This document shows, piece after piece, positions 23,319-33,599 of a stretch of DNA of 64,000 bases. The position numbers and the translations under genes were made by a program. Under the pieces are notes generated by a model that was given only the letters and a program-made list of their open reading frames with translations, ran no database searches and was not told the origin of the DNA. Positions within the stretch are counted from its first letter, which is position 1, and every line of letters starts with the position of its first letter. This DNA comes from Marsupella aquatica (lineage: Eukaryota > Marchantiophyta). The DNA is taken from assembly GCA_973895155.1 (NCBI GenBank), contig OZ316891.1, forward strand, positions 3,224,001 to 3,288,000, in the 5' to 3' direction.

Positions 23319-23404
23319 CAGCGCCCGGCGCTAGCCAAACATTTACTTTCTAAATTCTCTTGTATGAGTATACATTTAATAGTTTAAAGTAGCGCTTGGC
23401 GCTA
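23319..23404. repeat. MULE palindrome sites 6 and 7, in methyltransferase intron 2
   Basis: CAGCGCCCGGCGCTA at 23319-23333 and TAGCGCTTGGCGCTA at 23390-23404, 71 bp apart, inside the inferred intron of about 23477-23276. Confidence 0.9.
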
Positions 23405-24832
23405 ACCAAAATCAATGCAAACAACTAAGTGGATTTCAAAGGAAAAGATCAAGAAGAACTGCGAAAAGTCATATAACTTATGTTGTCTTCCGGATCTCGT
23501 GGATGGGCTATTCAATCCTGTATCAACTTTTACTTTTGCGCGAGGTTTTCGGCTCCTGTCAACATGTAAGACTTCAGTCTCACATATTTTTTGAAGCTCC
23601 ACTGCAGAAGCTTCAACGTCTCCCACCAATCCTTCCTTCATCTCAGACAACCATTTGCGAGGAACTAAAGATTTGGACAATTTCAAAAAGGCGTCTTTCT
23701 CAGATTCATCAAAAGGTGTATCCCACTTATCAGTATCAAGGTACCAGGGACAGTTTGTTCGCTCCCAAACGGAAATGTCACGTGGAGGATTGGCTCCTTC
23801 TGCAGGATACATCGAGTAAACCTCACTGAAATCATCCCCATCCATGACCGACCACTCTGGAACGCAGGAGGATAAGCCCAGAAATATTCAGGAGAATTGC
23901 TCTCCATGGACAAGAAGAACCAATAAAGGTATCTCTTTGCCCGCTTCTGGTTTCGGGAAGAAAAATCTTCTTTCTCCCCGTACTTTGACGCCCACATTGT
24001 GTTAAAAAACTTCGCCTTGACTGTATCTCTGTAACTTTTGAAATCATTGCAAATCGTCTGCACTAAAGCATCAAAAGTTTCTACACCTCTTGTGACAAGT
24101 CGTTCCGGAGGCATGACAGATTGAACTTTTCTGAGAGCAGTCTACATCATCCCCATTGAAATTCCTTCGATCCAACTCCACATGTGCCAAGTGTGACACC
24201 ATTGTTTAACTGGTTCGTCGTTCACACTCGGTGGATGGAAAAATTGCTTGCAAAGTTCGGGCGTGCAATGCGCCACAAGAAGAGTGGAACGCAACTTTGG
24301 GTCCAAAGCTGAGACGGCAGTAAAGAGACGAGCACGATCCATCGTGCAAACCACAGCGTCTAGTTTCCGTTCTTGCTTGTTTTTCTCTGTCAGCGTGTAC
24401 ATTTTTGCACATGTTGATAGAAAATCTGTGAATTCGGGGCTAAGGAGTGGAGTGATCTTTGAGGTCTTCACGCTCCATTCTTTTGTGGCCTCCTTCATCA
24501 TTGCCGCATGACGCTTGGTGACCTCCTCCTTTGACCACGGCCTCCCTTGAGTGTTTGCAGTCGCCATGTCCAGTTTGAATTGCATAGAGTATGACTTGAT
24601 CTTGTTCTCGCACAAGATGTACACAAGGGCCTCCAAAGGCATCTTCTTTGTATACCAAGAGCCTTTCCTTGTCTTTGCGCGAATTGCCTCAAAGCGTTTG
24701 AAGTTTCTGGCATCAATTATCGTCTTGTAATAATCAAGGTCATGGGACAGAATCCGACTAATTCTGTCAGCATCGAGGATCCACGACGGTTCTACAACGG
24801 CTTGCCCCAATCTATATACAACCATAATTTGT

Positions 24833-24847
24833 TAGCGCCAAACGCTA
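24833..24847. repeat. MULE palindrome site 8, in methyltransferase intron 1
   Basis: TAGCGCCAAACGCTA inside the 91-bp intron 24902-24812, about 20 bases from the acceptor ATATAG. Confidence 0.9.
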
Positions 24848-26052
24848 ACCAAAATCCCACAATTGAAAATTTGTCCAAATCAAAGAAAATGACCAAACTT
24901 ACTGATTGACAGTGTGCATGGCGGCTTCAATCTCAATAAGAGAACCTCGATCTCCCTTGAACACAGTGCATAGCACACGAGGGTGGTACTTGACATTTTC
25001 GGGGTTCTCTTTTGTTACCTGCGACCAGGAATACAGACGATGATTCCCGTCGAACACACAAAACATCTTATCTTTTAAGACAAGGAAATCTGGATCTGCT
25101 TCACAATCCACTTCAAATTTATCATTATGGATTGTCCAGACAGCATCCCAACTCTCGCGGATTTTGGGGGTACAAAATTGGATGACGTCTTCAGAATCAG
25201 CGGGTTGCACGTAGAATCGCATCCCAATGGAGGAGTTGTAACCGGAACTGCAAAATGATTCTTTTAGCTTCTCGATTGAAGCACTCTCCTTCTGGAGAGT
25301 CCGAACAACTTCCATATTGACTAGGCGACAAAGCGATATACGCGGAGGGTCCTTGGGCTCTCCTCTGAAATCAGTGCCGAATGACATTGCATGTTTGGCA
25401 ATCACATCTCCCATCGCTAGCGACCCTTCACACCCGTCTTCCATGATGAAATCACTCAAATTCTCCATGACACCTCATCTCTGCGTTGGGAAAGTCTGCG
25501 CAGAGTTTCGAAGAGAATGCGATGCAGTCAAGCGAGTAACGCATCGTGTGTAAACAGAACCAGCGAAAGATGTCTCCGATGTTTGAGAATTACCCGGGGA
25601 AGTGTTGTCCATATCTGGATAAAGAGCCTTTGGCCCTAAATTTTGGAGAGTTCTCAGCCACTCACGAAGGCCTGCAACGTACTGTTGCAACCAAATAGAT
25701 ACGACCCACGTCCGAAACAGCCAGTATGGAGACCGTTTTCCCGCAACAGAATGACACGACAGCAAATCACACAGCAAGATCAGATCTGTCAAATTGACCT
25801 TTGACAGGAAAAAGATCCAAAAAAGACCGACAGTTGACTTAAATATGAATGTTCCATGATGAAAAATATCAGGTAATCGAGCAATCGAACCAAAGAGAAA
25901 GGGACAATTGGCATATAGTATGGACGTGGCTACTCAAATGTAACGAAGAATCTCATAATTAACATTCATTCAAGAGGTAAAAACGGTCACACAGGCATAA
26001 AGTTACCGTTACAAATATCCGTTGGACAGACAACTCAGAGGATAAACATTAA

Positions 26053-26379
26053 TAGCGCCCGGCGCTATCATAAACATCACTCCTTCTAGACCAAAAAGTA
26101 TACATATTTTCTGGTGAGTCGACCCTGAAATACTAGTAATCCACTGAGTTTCTATAATAGCGCCCAACGCTATTATTGATTGTTGTCTAACATTCGTAAA
26201 ATCTTTCAAATGTTCCATCATATACATGAGAATCTCTTGTTTTTTCATTTTCCTCAATAATAGCGCCAGGCGCTATCAATGTAGAGTATCAAACAAAGTC
26301 ACGTTTTGCAGAATTCTGATTTTAAATTTCACGCTTTTGAACGGCGATCTGGTAGGGTTTTTGCTAGCGCTTGGCACTA
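26053..26379. repeat. MULE palindrome sites 9-12, evenly spaced
   Basis: TAGCGCCCGGCGCTA (26053-26067), TAGCGCCCAACGCTA (26158-26172), TAGCGCCAGGCGCTA (26261-26275) and TAGCGCTTGGCACTA (26365-26379). Start-to-start distances are 105, 103 and 104 bp, close to ten turns of B-DNA, so all four would face the same side of the helix. Confidence 0.92.
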
Positions 26380-26394
26380 TTATTTTCCGTTGTG

Positions 26395-26425
26395 AAAATG
26401 TCCGTTAAATTAACGGAAACATTTT
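26395..26425. promoter_or_regulatory. inverted repeat upstream of the transposase gene
   Basis: AAAATGTCCGTTAA is followed, after one base, by TTAACGGAAACATTTT. The arms are complementary apart from a two-base bulge. Several more CCGTT/AACGG units lie just downstream (to about 26480). It could be an operator or factor-binding site about 170 bp before the transposase start. Confidence 0.5.
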
Positions 26426-26596
26426 GTTTTCAACGGTCATCCGTTGCCATTTATCTCAAATTTATCTGTTGAGTTAACGGTAAAGTTCTAAATATTTTTT
26501 GCGTTCGAGTGTGGTTTCTTCGTTCTTGATGATTTACTTGAGGGAAATAATAAACTGAGGCTGGAAACACCCTTACCATTTTGCCATTCTGTCAGA

Positions 26597-29500
26597 ATGT
26601 CACGGGTTATTAGGGTAAAATGTCCTGAAACGGGAGACGTGATTAGCGTTCCTGTGACTTACGGAGATGGTAATCAGCGTGTGAGTGAGGATTATCTTTG
26701 CGGAAGGTTTGATGTTAGGAGGAAAGACATTGAAAGCTTAGGGACAGTTGCCGAGGGGGTAGTGAATTCTTTTTACATTTTTGGTCAAAAATGGTGGGAA
26801 CTGCACTGCGGTGTCGAGTACACGCTTTTCCTCCGAGGAAAAGTAGTGAAACTAGAGACGGTGGATGCACCAACAGAGGTCATTGACCTCACGTCTGATG
26901 GCGATAACTCTTCCCCTGTCTCTCAATTGCCGATTGACATTAGGAACATCAAGCGTGAAGAGTGTCATTTGTTAATGAATTCATTTCCAATGCATCAATG
27001 TAGTACCTCAACGGAAGACAGTGGAGGTGACAAGCTTCTTAAATCTCCTTCTCTTGCTATAGTTTACAGAAGGAGCGCGTTAGACGCCCTTCTGAAATCG
27101 ACTGGTCATTTGAGTGAGCTATCTCGATTTGTACGATCAGAGACTTTCAAGCACGAGCAAGTAGAATTTCTTCCCAAAACTTACAACGGCAATGTCATAT
27201 TTGAGCTTCCGCCTGTCGATTGTGTGGGTTCAAAGGGGAAGCGTCTCCTGAACATGGACCGTTCGAAGGATTGCTATCTCTGGACTCGAATTCTTCCTAC
27301 TTCTGCAAATGTTTTGCCGAAGAAGATGTGGGAGTTTGGTAAAGTCAGCTGTAGCGGATCACTTGAATGCCAAAACAAATCATGCGAGTTTTATACCAGA
27401 ACAAATGGTAGGAATTGTAGCTCCTGGGAAGGGACCCCCAAGTTGGGAGGCCAACATTGTCCAGGAAAGTTGATTGATTCAGGAGGGATTGTTTGTCGGT
27501 ATTGTCTTCAACTTCCGTTCTGTTTGGACTCCTATTCCGCAAAAATGTTTTACATGTACCCACAAGTTCTCCTGGATTCGGCGACAACGCAACATATGTC
27601 ACGCCTTGCAGTGCATATGGGTGTCCATAACCATCCGTGTCGAAAGGTCTGGTCTAGAAGTTTGGAGATGATAGCGGTCGAAGAGATTCGGAAAGAGCAT
27701 TTGAAGAATCCTTCTTCCTTGCCAAGTGTTTTGAAAAATGCGATCACTGGATCTCTTAAGGATGCACTAGATGAATCTATCGATGACATCTTGAAGATGG
27801 AAGAGAGTGAGATTTGGCAATCACTTATGCTTGTTTCGACTCCGCAGAAGTTCTCTGCCTTGTTTAAGAGTGTCCGGAAAGATCAGGCCGGGCGAGGAGA
27901 CCTCAAATATCTGGTTCGGATGCAGAAGAATGTCAGGTTCCTGTTTGTTCAAAGGTATCTACTTCCAGGGCAAGGCTATAAGGAGGACCGAGCTCATATT
28001 TTCAAAATGACAATCAAAGGGCATGGATCCGGAGTAGATTTGTTGCGACAGATGAAAAAGGGTGGACCCCTTGAAGGTGCGTGGGTGAGTTTTGATGTCA
28101 TGAAACGAATGTCGAAAGATTGGAGTACTTTTAGCGCCCATGTTTATGACCATAACTATCAAGCTTTATGTACAATATTTACGTGTGAGCTGAAAGCGGA
28201 GGACACTGAATCTCTCGAGAAAGCATGGAGATTAATGATCGAGGTCGCTTTAGAAAATGGGGTAGATGATGTTCAAATTCATGGATTCATGGCTGATAAT
28301 GCTCAGTCGGGGTGGCGTGCGGTCAGAAACGTTTTCTTTGGGGGCCATCCAAATCCGGAGAAAGAGAGATCGGATGCTTTTCATTTTTACCAATCTTTGC
28401 ACCGCCATTCTATCGAAGGAGTGCTTGAAGACAAACGTTCTGAGCATCGCCTCCTCTGGGATAAGCTCATAAATGCATCAATGTTTGTCGAAGCTTACAA
28501 GATTTCCCGAGAAATTGATTTGTGGTGGAGATCCGGCAATTGCATTCCTGGGAAGCTTCGGATGCTGCAGGGGTGGATCTCTTGGTGGGTTGTAAGATGG
28601 CGGCAATGGGGAAATTTTATTCGACTTGTAAGTATCACCATTTTTTACTTATGGAATAGACACTTCCATACTAGCGCCTGGCGCTATTATTAACACCTTC
28701 TTTTTCTTGATTCTCTCAGCGTTTTGGTCAGCGCCTGGCGCTACCTTTAATTGATACATATTGTTGAAGAATATCAACTTATCTTCCAAAAGTAGATTTT
28801 GAGATTTGATGAACTCTGGCCGTCCTGCAGAGCAAAAGTGCACAAGAAGGAGGGATGATTCCTAACTGCACTGGATCTGAGGCAGTTCATGGTATCATGA
28901 AAGCTTTGCAAGGGAAGAAAACTGTTGGATTATTTGAGGGTTGTAAAATTGACCACAATCGTGCAATCTCTCAAATTGCTGCTTATACTGCCTATCGGAT
29001 GGGTTACATAGAGGAATAGGTCCTATGGTATTTGAACTAGCTTTCCGTTCAGCGGACCTGGCTGGATCCCCTCGATTGTTCGAAGAGGCTTCTAATTTGC
29101 TACTAGCTAATGCGGCGGAATTTGATTTGGAGAGGAGTACTCCATTGAACGGTGATTTTGTAACCAAATCTATCAAAAGAAAAGGTCCAGCGACAGGGAA
29201 TGTCTCGGCACAAGACTCCCATCGTCATGACACCATTCTGATAACAACACCGAATGCACGGGGTTTGAAACGGAGAAATCTGAACTCTGCTCAGTTTTCT
29301 CATATTCCACCAAGTGTTCCTGAGACACCGATCGATTTGACTGGGAGTGAGGGCCCGAGTGACTTGCCGGACGCATCTACTTCTGGTCCAGGTGAAGAAT
29401 TTTCCACATTACCAGAAGTCTCTCAAATGGACCAAACTCCAGTCCTCCCTGACACGTCGCTTTTGGAGTCGGACGTTGAACCTGGGTCTTGGCATCTTCA

Positions 29501-30344
29501 TCGAATTTCAAGACTTGGGCCTGGTCCTCAATGTAACGGGACATTGTCAAGTAGATGCGATCGTGATGAGTGTCGAAACCGGATTAAGAAGGTTGGATAT
29601 CCTTCTAATGCTGGAGTGATCGGAATTGTTGCGAAGGGACATCGCCTGTTCAGGAGTGAACCTCATGCCGAGTTCGTGTGGTTTTGCCCCAACGGCAGTT
29701 GTTGGAAAAGCCGCCCACGTCGAGGCATCGCTAACCTGCCTCCTTATCCAGTTTCCTTGCTAGTACTAACAGGAACACATTTGTCAAACTTGGAGTTACG
29801 TTTCCTGGAAGAACAGGGTGTTGCAATCTCCAGACAACACCACCAAAGCATGCCTGCCAACCCTACGCCTTTTGACTTGAGAATCAATATTGATGTTTTT
29901 CCTGAGAAGATAAATATGGCACAAATCAACGTCCGTGTTCGAACTAGGAATGGGCGCCCAATGAACCCCAGATCAAATCTTACTCAGGAATACCATAGAA
30001 GGATCGAATCTGCTGCGAAGGAAACAATGACTCTTATCACAGAATTGGACATTTCCTCAGGGAACTCATATGGGAAACGATTACTCATCCAAACACACGC
30101 TCATCTAAGGACGGCAAACACTTATTGGGTGCAGATTTGCGTATTCCCTTGTTGCTCTTGTGAGGACTTCTTTCGCCGACATTCTCGAGGAAGACCTTTC
30201 ATGCCTTGTAAACATTTGTACTGGGTTTACAAAACAATCTTCAAGCTTGATCCGTTGGATTCGGTCTTACCAAGCCAGCCAATTTTGACGGTTGGAGAAC
30301 TCCAGTACATCATAGGAAGGAGGAATTCGCATGGTTTAGAATAA
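26597..30344 (+). pseudogene. MULE transposase (DDE, SWIM), two exons, one frameshift
   Basis: Exon 1 (26597-28627) starts MSRVIRVKCPETGD and carries a SUMO-interaction-like VIDLTSDGD. A Cys/His-rich region ends in HMGVHNHP, typical of MULE/FAR1 N-termini, and is followed by the catalytic core. The first Asp is likely in WVSFDVMKRM and the second in GFMADNAQSGWRAV, followed by FHFYQSLHRH. Intron 28628-28830 (GTAAGT...CCTGCAG) holds two palindromes. Exon 2 starts at 28831 with GMIPNCTGSEAVHGIMK, which supplies the Glu in the usual N..E..H..K context. A stop at 29017-29019 is bypassed if one base is missing, after which the frame from about 29020 continues to TAA 30342-30344. It ends in a SWIM finger, CSCEDFF...PCKHLYW (CxC...CxH), preceded by a second SIM-like PIDLTGSEG. 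The protein cuts and pastes the element. This copy is probably inactive because of the frameshift unless the frameshift is an assembly error. Confidence 0.88.
28672..28743. repeat. MULE palindrome sites 13 and 14, in the transposase intron
   Basis: TAGCGCCTGGCGCTA (28672-28686) and CAGCGCCTGGCGCTA (28729-28743), 57 bp apart, within the 203-bp transposase intron. Confidence 0.92.
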
Positions 30345-30415
30345 TTCTTTTCAATCTACTAGACGTTGAACGGGCATTTTTGGGTTGCCATTTTTAACAG
30401 TAACAAATATTTTGT

Positions 30416-30497
30416 TAGCGGTCGGCGCTAGTTAAAGGCCGGCATTTTGTAATGTTGTTTTATCTGGCAACAAGTATTTGGGTAGCGCTCGGCGCTA
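30416..30497. repeat. MULE palindrome sites 15 and 16, after the transposase stop
   Basis: TAGCGGTCGGCGCTA (30416-30430) and TAGCGCTCGGCGCTA (30483-30497), 67 bp apart, in the presumed 3' UTR between the transposase stop and the right TIR. Confidence 0.9.
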
Positions 30498-30648
30498 GTA
30501 AACGGTCTTCCGATATTGTTGTATTTCGCCCTAAAAATATTGGAGTTCCGATTGAACTTGGTCTCCTTTTTGTCCATAATTATGTCATGTTTTGTCGATG
30601 ATAGTAGGTAATCTCCTGTTTTGTTGCACTCTTTTTCCTGTTATGAGC

Positions 30649-30686
30649 ATTACTGTTTCCTGTTTCCTGTCACGGAGGTTGGGCCC
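30649..30686 (-). repeat. MULE right terminal inverted repeat
   Basis: Reverse complement begins GGGCCCAACCTCCGTGACAG, matching the left end in the inner part. It is followed at once by the GTCCTTCC duplication. Confidence 0.85.
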
Positions 30687-30694
30687 GTCCTTCC
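30687..30694. repeat. 8-bp target-site duplication of MULE (right)
   Basis: GTCCTTCC; see 20149-20156. The LTR sequence resumes at 30695 with ATAGGGTAGCC. Confidence 0.95.
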
Positions 30695-32339
30695 ATAGGG
30701 TAGCCTCTTCTCTGGACTGCAACTCCAACGGTAGAACTTGCCCTATGGCCATGGGAGTCCCGGGGGTGACAGACCTGGGTGGCATCCCCGTACTGACCTG
30801 AGCCTCCCGTAACGATTTCCGTACCTCCCGGAGCTCCTTCTCCAAGCCCTTGCTCTTCTCCTGACTCTTCTTGGCTCCATCCAACAAGGGCCCATACTTC
30901 CCACTAACCTCCTTCACCACCATCTCAATAGCCTGGGAGATCAAATCCGGGGGAAGTGTGGAGCTAGGTGTGCCGGGGCTCTTCCGTTTCCCCAGACTCA
31001 AGGCCTCACTCCTCTTTGCTCGTGTCTCAAAGGCGGCCACCTGACTCCGTAGTGCTCCCACCTGGTTTCTCCACTCCACCACTTCTCCAGAATCCTGCTT
31101 CTCTTTGGCCAATGCTTGTCTCAACGCTCCCACCTCTTCTGCTTCCTTGGCCTTGGTGGACAAGGCTCCCTTCAAGTTGGAGATCTCTACGTGAGCTGCT
31201 TGGAGAAGCTTAACCTTCTCATGAATGGTCCCCTCCTTGGCCTTGATCACCTCCTTCAGAGACAGGGTACTCTGCTCTACTCTGGCTGTGGCGTGCTTGA
31301 GAGAATCTCTCAATGCGTGGACTAGCTTGAGTCCCTCATGGACTCCCTCTCTGAAATCCCGTAGCTCTGCCAGGTAAACATCCGGAATGTTGTAGACCAG
31401 GGGCTTTTTTGGATCTCCCACGAGTGATTCAAGCCACTCCAACGTGTAGTCCTCATCCTGGTTTTCTTCTCCTCTATCGTCATCCCCACCAGCCGACGAT
31501 GATTCCTGCGTGAGCTTCCCTAAAACGGTAGTGGCAATACTCCGGATCTCCATGGTGAGAGATGATCCCGTGTCTTCCTGTCCCGGGGAACCAATCAACC
31601 TTTCTGCCCTGGCCAATACAAATGACCCCATCAAATGTACAGCCCCACCTGGTTTCACACTCCCGGGATCAGCGGCCAACAGCTTCTTCAACCCGTAGTA
31701 CCACCATCCGTACACATGGGCTGGGTAGTTCTTGATGTCCATAGCTACCACAAAATGCTCTTCATTCACCACCCCGGATTGCACGTTGCCAAGGACCCGT
31801 TGATGAACCTTGGCCAGGAATCCCTTATACTCAACATCCTTGACAGCGGAAAGAGGGATGGCAGTGGTGGAGGTGGGATTAATCACCCAAGTGGCCACCA
31901 TCTTCAACGTGAGTTCTCCCCTAATGTTCCGAGGTGTGAATGAGAATTTCTGATTCTCCAGAAACAGTAGCCTAGCCAACTCCCCATGGGGCACTACACG
32001 TTTGAGACATTCAAAGTAGATTCCCTTTGTTTGTAACTCCATCCCGGCCTCAATGTCCCAGCTCTTCCCCGGAGGGATGGTAATCTCCACCTTCATGAAT
32101 TCTGTAACCCCGGTGGCTTGGAAAATATTCCGACAATCCTCCATCACCTTGGTGGAGGTCTTGGGATAAATTCGACGAAAAATCCTCCTACCCACCGGTG
32201 TGGAACCTGCTGCCAATCCCGTGCTCATCGTAGCTTCTCTCTCTTCTCTCTCCCTTGCAATCAAAGTCTCCACGTAGTCACGGTAAGCAGCCTTGTATCT
32301 CCGAATGCATGCCACACTAAACTCCGGTTGATCTAGCAT
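30687..32339 (-). pseudogene. N-terminal part of the 5' LTR ORF, truncated by the MULE
   Basis: This frame runs from ATG 32339 for about 550 codons. It is uninterrupted where the other LTR copy has TAG (here CAG at 30861-30863). It then reads into the MULE terminal repeat and stops at 30585. Relative to the other copy it lacks three residues near the start of the coiled coil and shows scattered substitutions. Features are as described for 9218-11071. Confidence 0.85.
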
Positions 32340-33520
32340 TCATGCATCCCGAAATCAAATCCTCAATCACCAAATCCCGTCACCCGTAGCAATGTCAATT
32401 CCCTGGCCCGAAACAGCCCCCGTAGCCCGATTAATTTATTTCTCTCAATCCCCTTCGTCGTCACTCCATGTTGCTGTCGTTAATGCCCGGACAGTCCCCG
32501 CAATCCCCCATGAGTGAACCTTGAGAAGAATTGGAGAGGGAGCTCAAATAATTGTAACATAAGGAGAAAGCTTTCGGCAATAAGAGAGAGAAACTCGAGT
32601 TTGCTTTCGGCAAGAGAAGGGTCGTGTGAAAAGGAGAAAAGAGGGGAGAGAAAAAAAAACAACGAAACCCTTCCCGGGAGCAGCTTTTCGCCTTGCGCCC
32701 CGGAGCCCTCCTTTGTCCCGACTCGCGGGAGTCCCCCTTCCTCGCAGCTCGTGTCCGTGCGGGCTCGCGGCCCCGCTGCCCGGTCACTCGCGGAGCCCTT
32801 AAGGGGGTTTTAATTTCCCCCTCCTCCCGCAGCTCGCGTCCTCGCACCTCGCACCTAGCAGCTCCCTGGTGGCTCGCGTCCCTATGCAGGGCTCGCTCGC
32901 CCCTCGCCACGCGGCTGCCCTAATATCCCCCAGTCCTGCTGCCGGCCGGCTCCCTGCCCCCTGGCTCACTCGCGGAGCTCGCGGCAGCTTCCACCAGCTG
33001 CCATTTAGTCCCCCTCATGGGGGTACAAGGTGCCTCCCCCGCTCCAGAGTGCTGCGCCCCTTTTTGGGGGATTTAATTTCCCCCCCGGCAGCCCCCCTTC
33101 ACTCGCGGACACCCCTGCTCGCGCGGCAACTCGCAGCAGCTCCCGCCCTCGTGGAGCTCGCGGCCCTCCTTCCCGGTCACTCACGGAAGGATTTAATGGG
33201 GGTTTAATTAAACCCCCCATACTCCCCCAGTCCTGCCTGAGTGTTGCCTTAGAAGGGGTGTTACCAAAAAATTAAAAATGCTTATTTCCCGGACTTCCTT
33301 ACCTCCCCGGAAAGTCACGATTTTAAACCCCCCCAGGTTTTGCCCCATAATTACCCCGGGTCTAGACAAAACTGTTGGGGTCTCCGACTATCCCGAGATG
33401 CTTAAAAAAACTTTACAAACTTAAAGAACATTAACAAAACTCGCGTCTATGGGCTTATTTATTTACAGGTGTCTTGCTGGTGACACTAATGGTGACTTAC
33501 CGTGGCGGGACCCCGTTACA
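30695..33520 (-). repeat. 5' LTR, upstream part
   Basis: It continues the 5' LTR after the MULE and matches 9419-12251, including the CTCGCG-rich block (about 32660-33220) and the 20-bp palindrome at 33198-33217. It ends GTTACA before the CATAG duplication. Added to 18802-20156 the LTR is 4181 bp. Confidence 0.95.
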
Positions 33521-33525
33521 CATAG
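33521..33525. repeat. target-site duplication of retrotransposon (right)
   Basis: CATAG directly after the LTR end, matching 8056-8060. Confidence 0.95.
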
Positions 33526-33599
33526 CTGCGCTTCCTGATGTTTGGTCACACGATACAGGAATTTATGGGGACTCCCGGTAACCTGGAGCCCCTTGTAAT

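Larger units (their letters stand above)
21411..25468 (-). pseudogene. ParB-domain / DNA N4/N6-methyltransferase-like protein, multi-exon
   Basis: Exon 1 (25468-24903) carries a ParB/sulfiredoxin-fold motif, VFDGNHRLYSW. Introns with GT-AG ends fit 24902-24812, about 23477-23276 and 22564-22387, plus a possible one at about 21808-21721. The C-terminal exon has a clear AdoMet-binding motif I, PGDIIMDWTVGSGSTFVAS, and motif II GIENRKEF. With motif I last, the order resembles beta-class N4C/N6A methyltransferases. I cannot find a canonical (D/N/S)PP(Y/F/W) catalytic motif; the region expected to hold it reads VYLPTGLRP or, farther upstream, AYPPAF. An acidic tail and a Ser/Glu/Asp-rich end follow. 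Breaks: TAG at 24142-24144, a frameshift near 23850, a frameshift near 22855, and TAA at 21814-21816. A frame upstream (25792-25475) joins in frame across a TGA and may be lost N-terminal coding. Bacterial ParB-methyltransferase fusions are common in phages and mobile elements, so a bacterial origin is likely. Confidence 0.75.
25793..26596. promoter_or_regulatory. divergent promoter region of the MULE
   Basis: This 800-bp spacer separates the start of the minus-strand ParB-methyltransferase gene from the plus-strand transposase gene. It contains four private palindromes at near-equal spacing and one further inverted repeat at 26395-26425, so it is the likely shared control region. I do not see an unambiguous TATA box. 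Confidence 0.6.
20157..30686 (+). mobile_element. Mutator-like (MULE) DNA transposon, 10,530 bp, carrying a ParB-methyltransferase gene
   Basis: Its limits are fixed by comparison with the uninterrupted LTR and by the GTCCTTCC duplication. The ends are imperfect inverted repeats of about 38 bp sharing CCGTGACAGGAAACAG starting 12 bases in. The terminal bases are GAG on one side and GGG on the other. It holds a plus-strand transposase gene (26597-30344), a divergent ParB-methyltransferase-like gene (about 25468-21411) and a third minus-strand ORF (21008-20463). Sixteen copies of a private palindrome TAGCGCC-n-GGCGCTA lie in its non-coding parts. I classify it as MULE from the 8-bp duplication and the transposase with HNHP-type zinc ligands, spaced DDE residues and SWIM finger. 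Confidence 0.9.
8061..33520 (-). mobile_element. Ty3/gypsy LTR retrotransposon with giant LTRs, interrupted by a MULE
   Basis: The element is flanked by CATAG duplications. In minus-strand order it reads 5' LTR (33520-30695 and 20156-18802, split by the MULE), primer binding site, gag, protease, reverse transcriptase, RNase H, integrase, polypurine tract, 3' LTR (12251-8061). The gag-PR-RT-RH-INT order identifies Ty3/gypsy. No chromodomain is visible after integrase. Without the 10.5-kb MULE and its 8-bp duplication the element is about 14.9 kb, of which more than half is LTR. Reading frames carry several TAG stops and indels, so this copy is not autonomous now. The two LTRs differ by scattered substitutions and small indels (4191 vs 4181 bp). 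Confidence 0.95.

Noticed and set aside
20157-30686. hAT or KDZ classification of the 10.5-kb transposon
   Set aside because: An 8-bp duplication also fits these. The transposase has HNHP-type zinc ligands, an N..E..H..K box and a C-terminal SWIM finger, which point to MULE; no BED finger or hAT dimerisation domain is seen.
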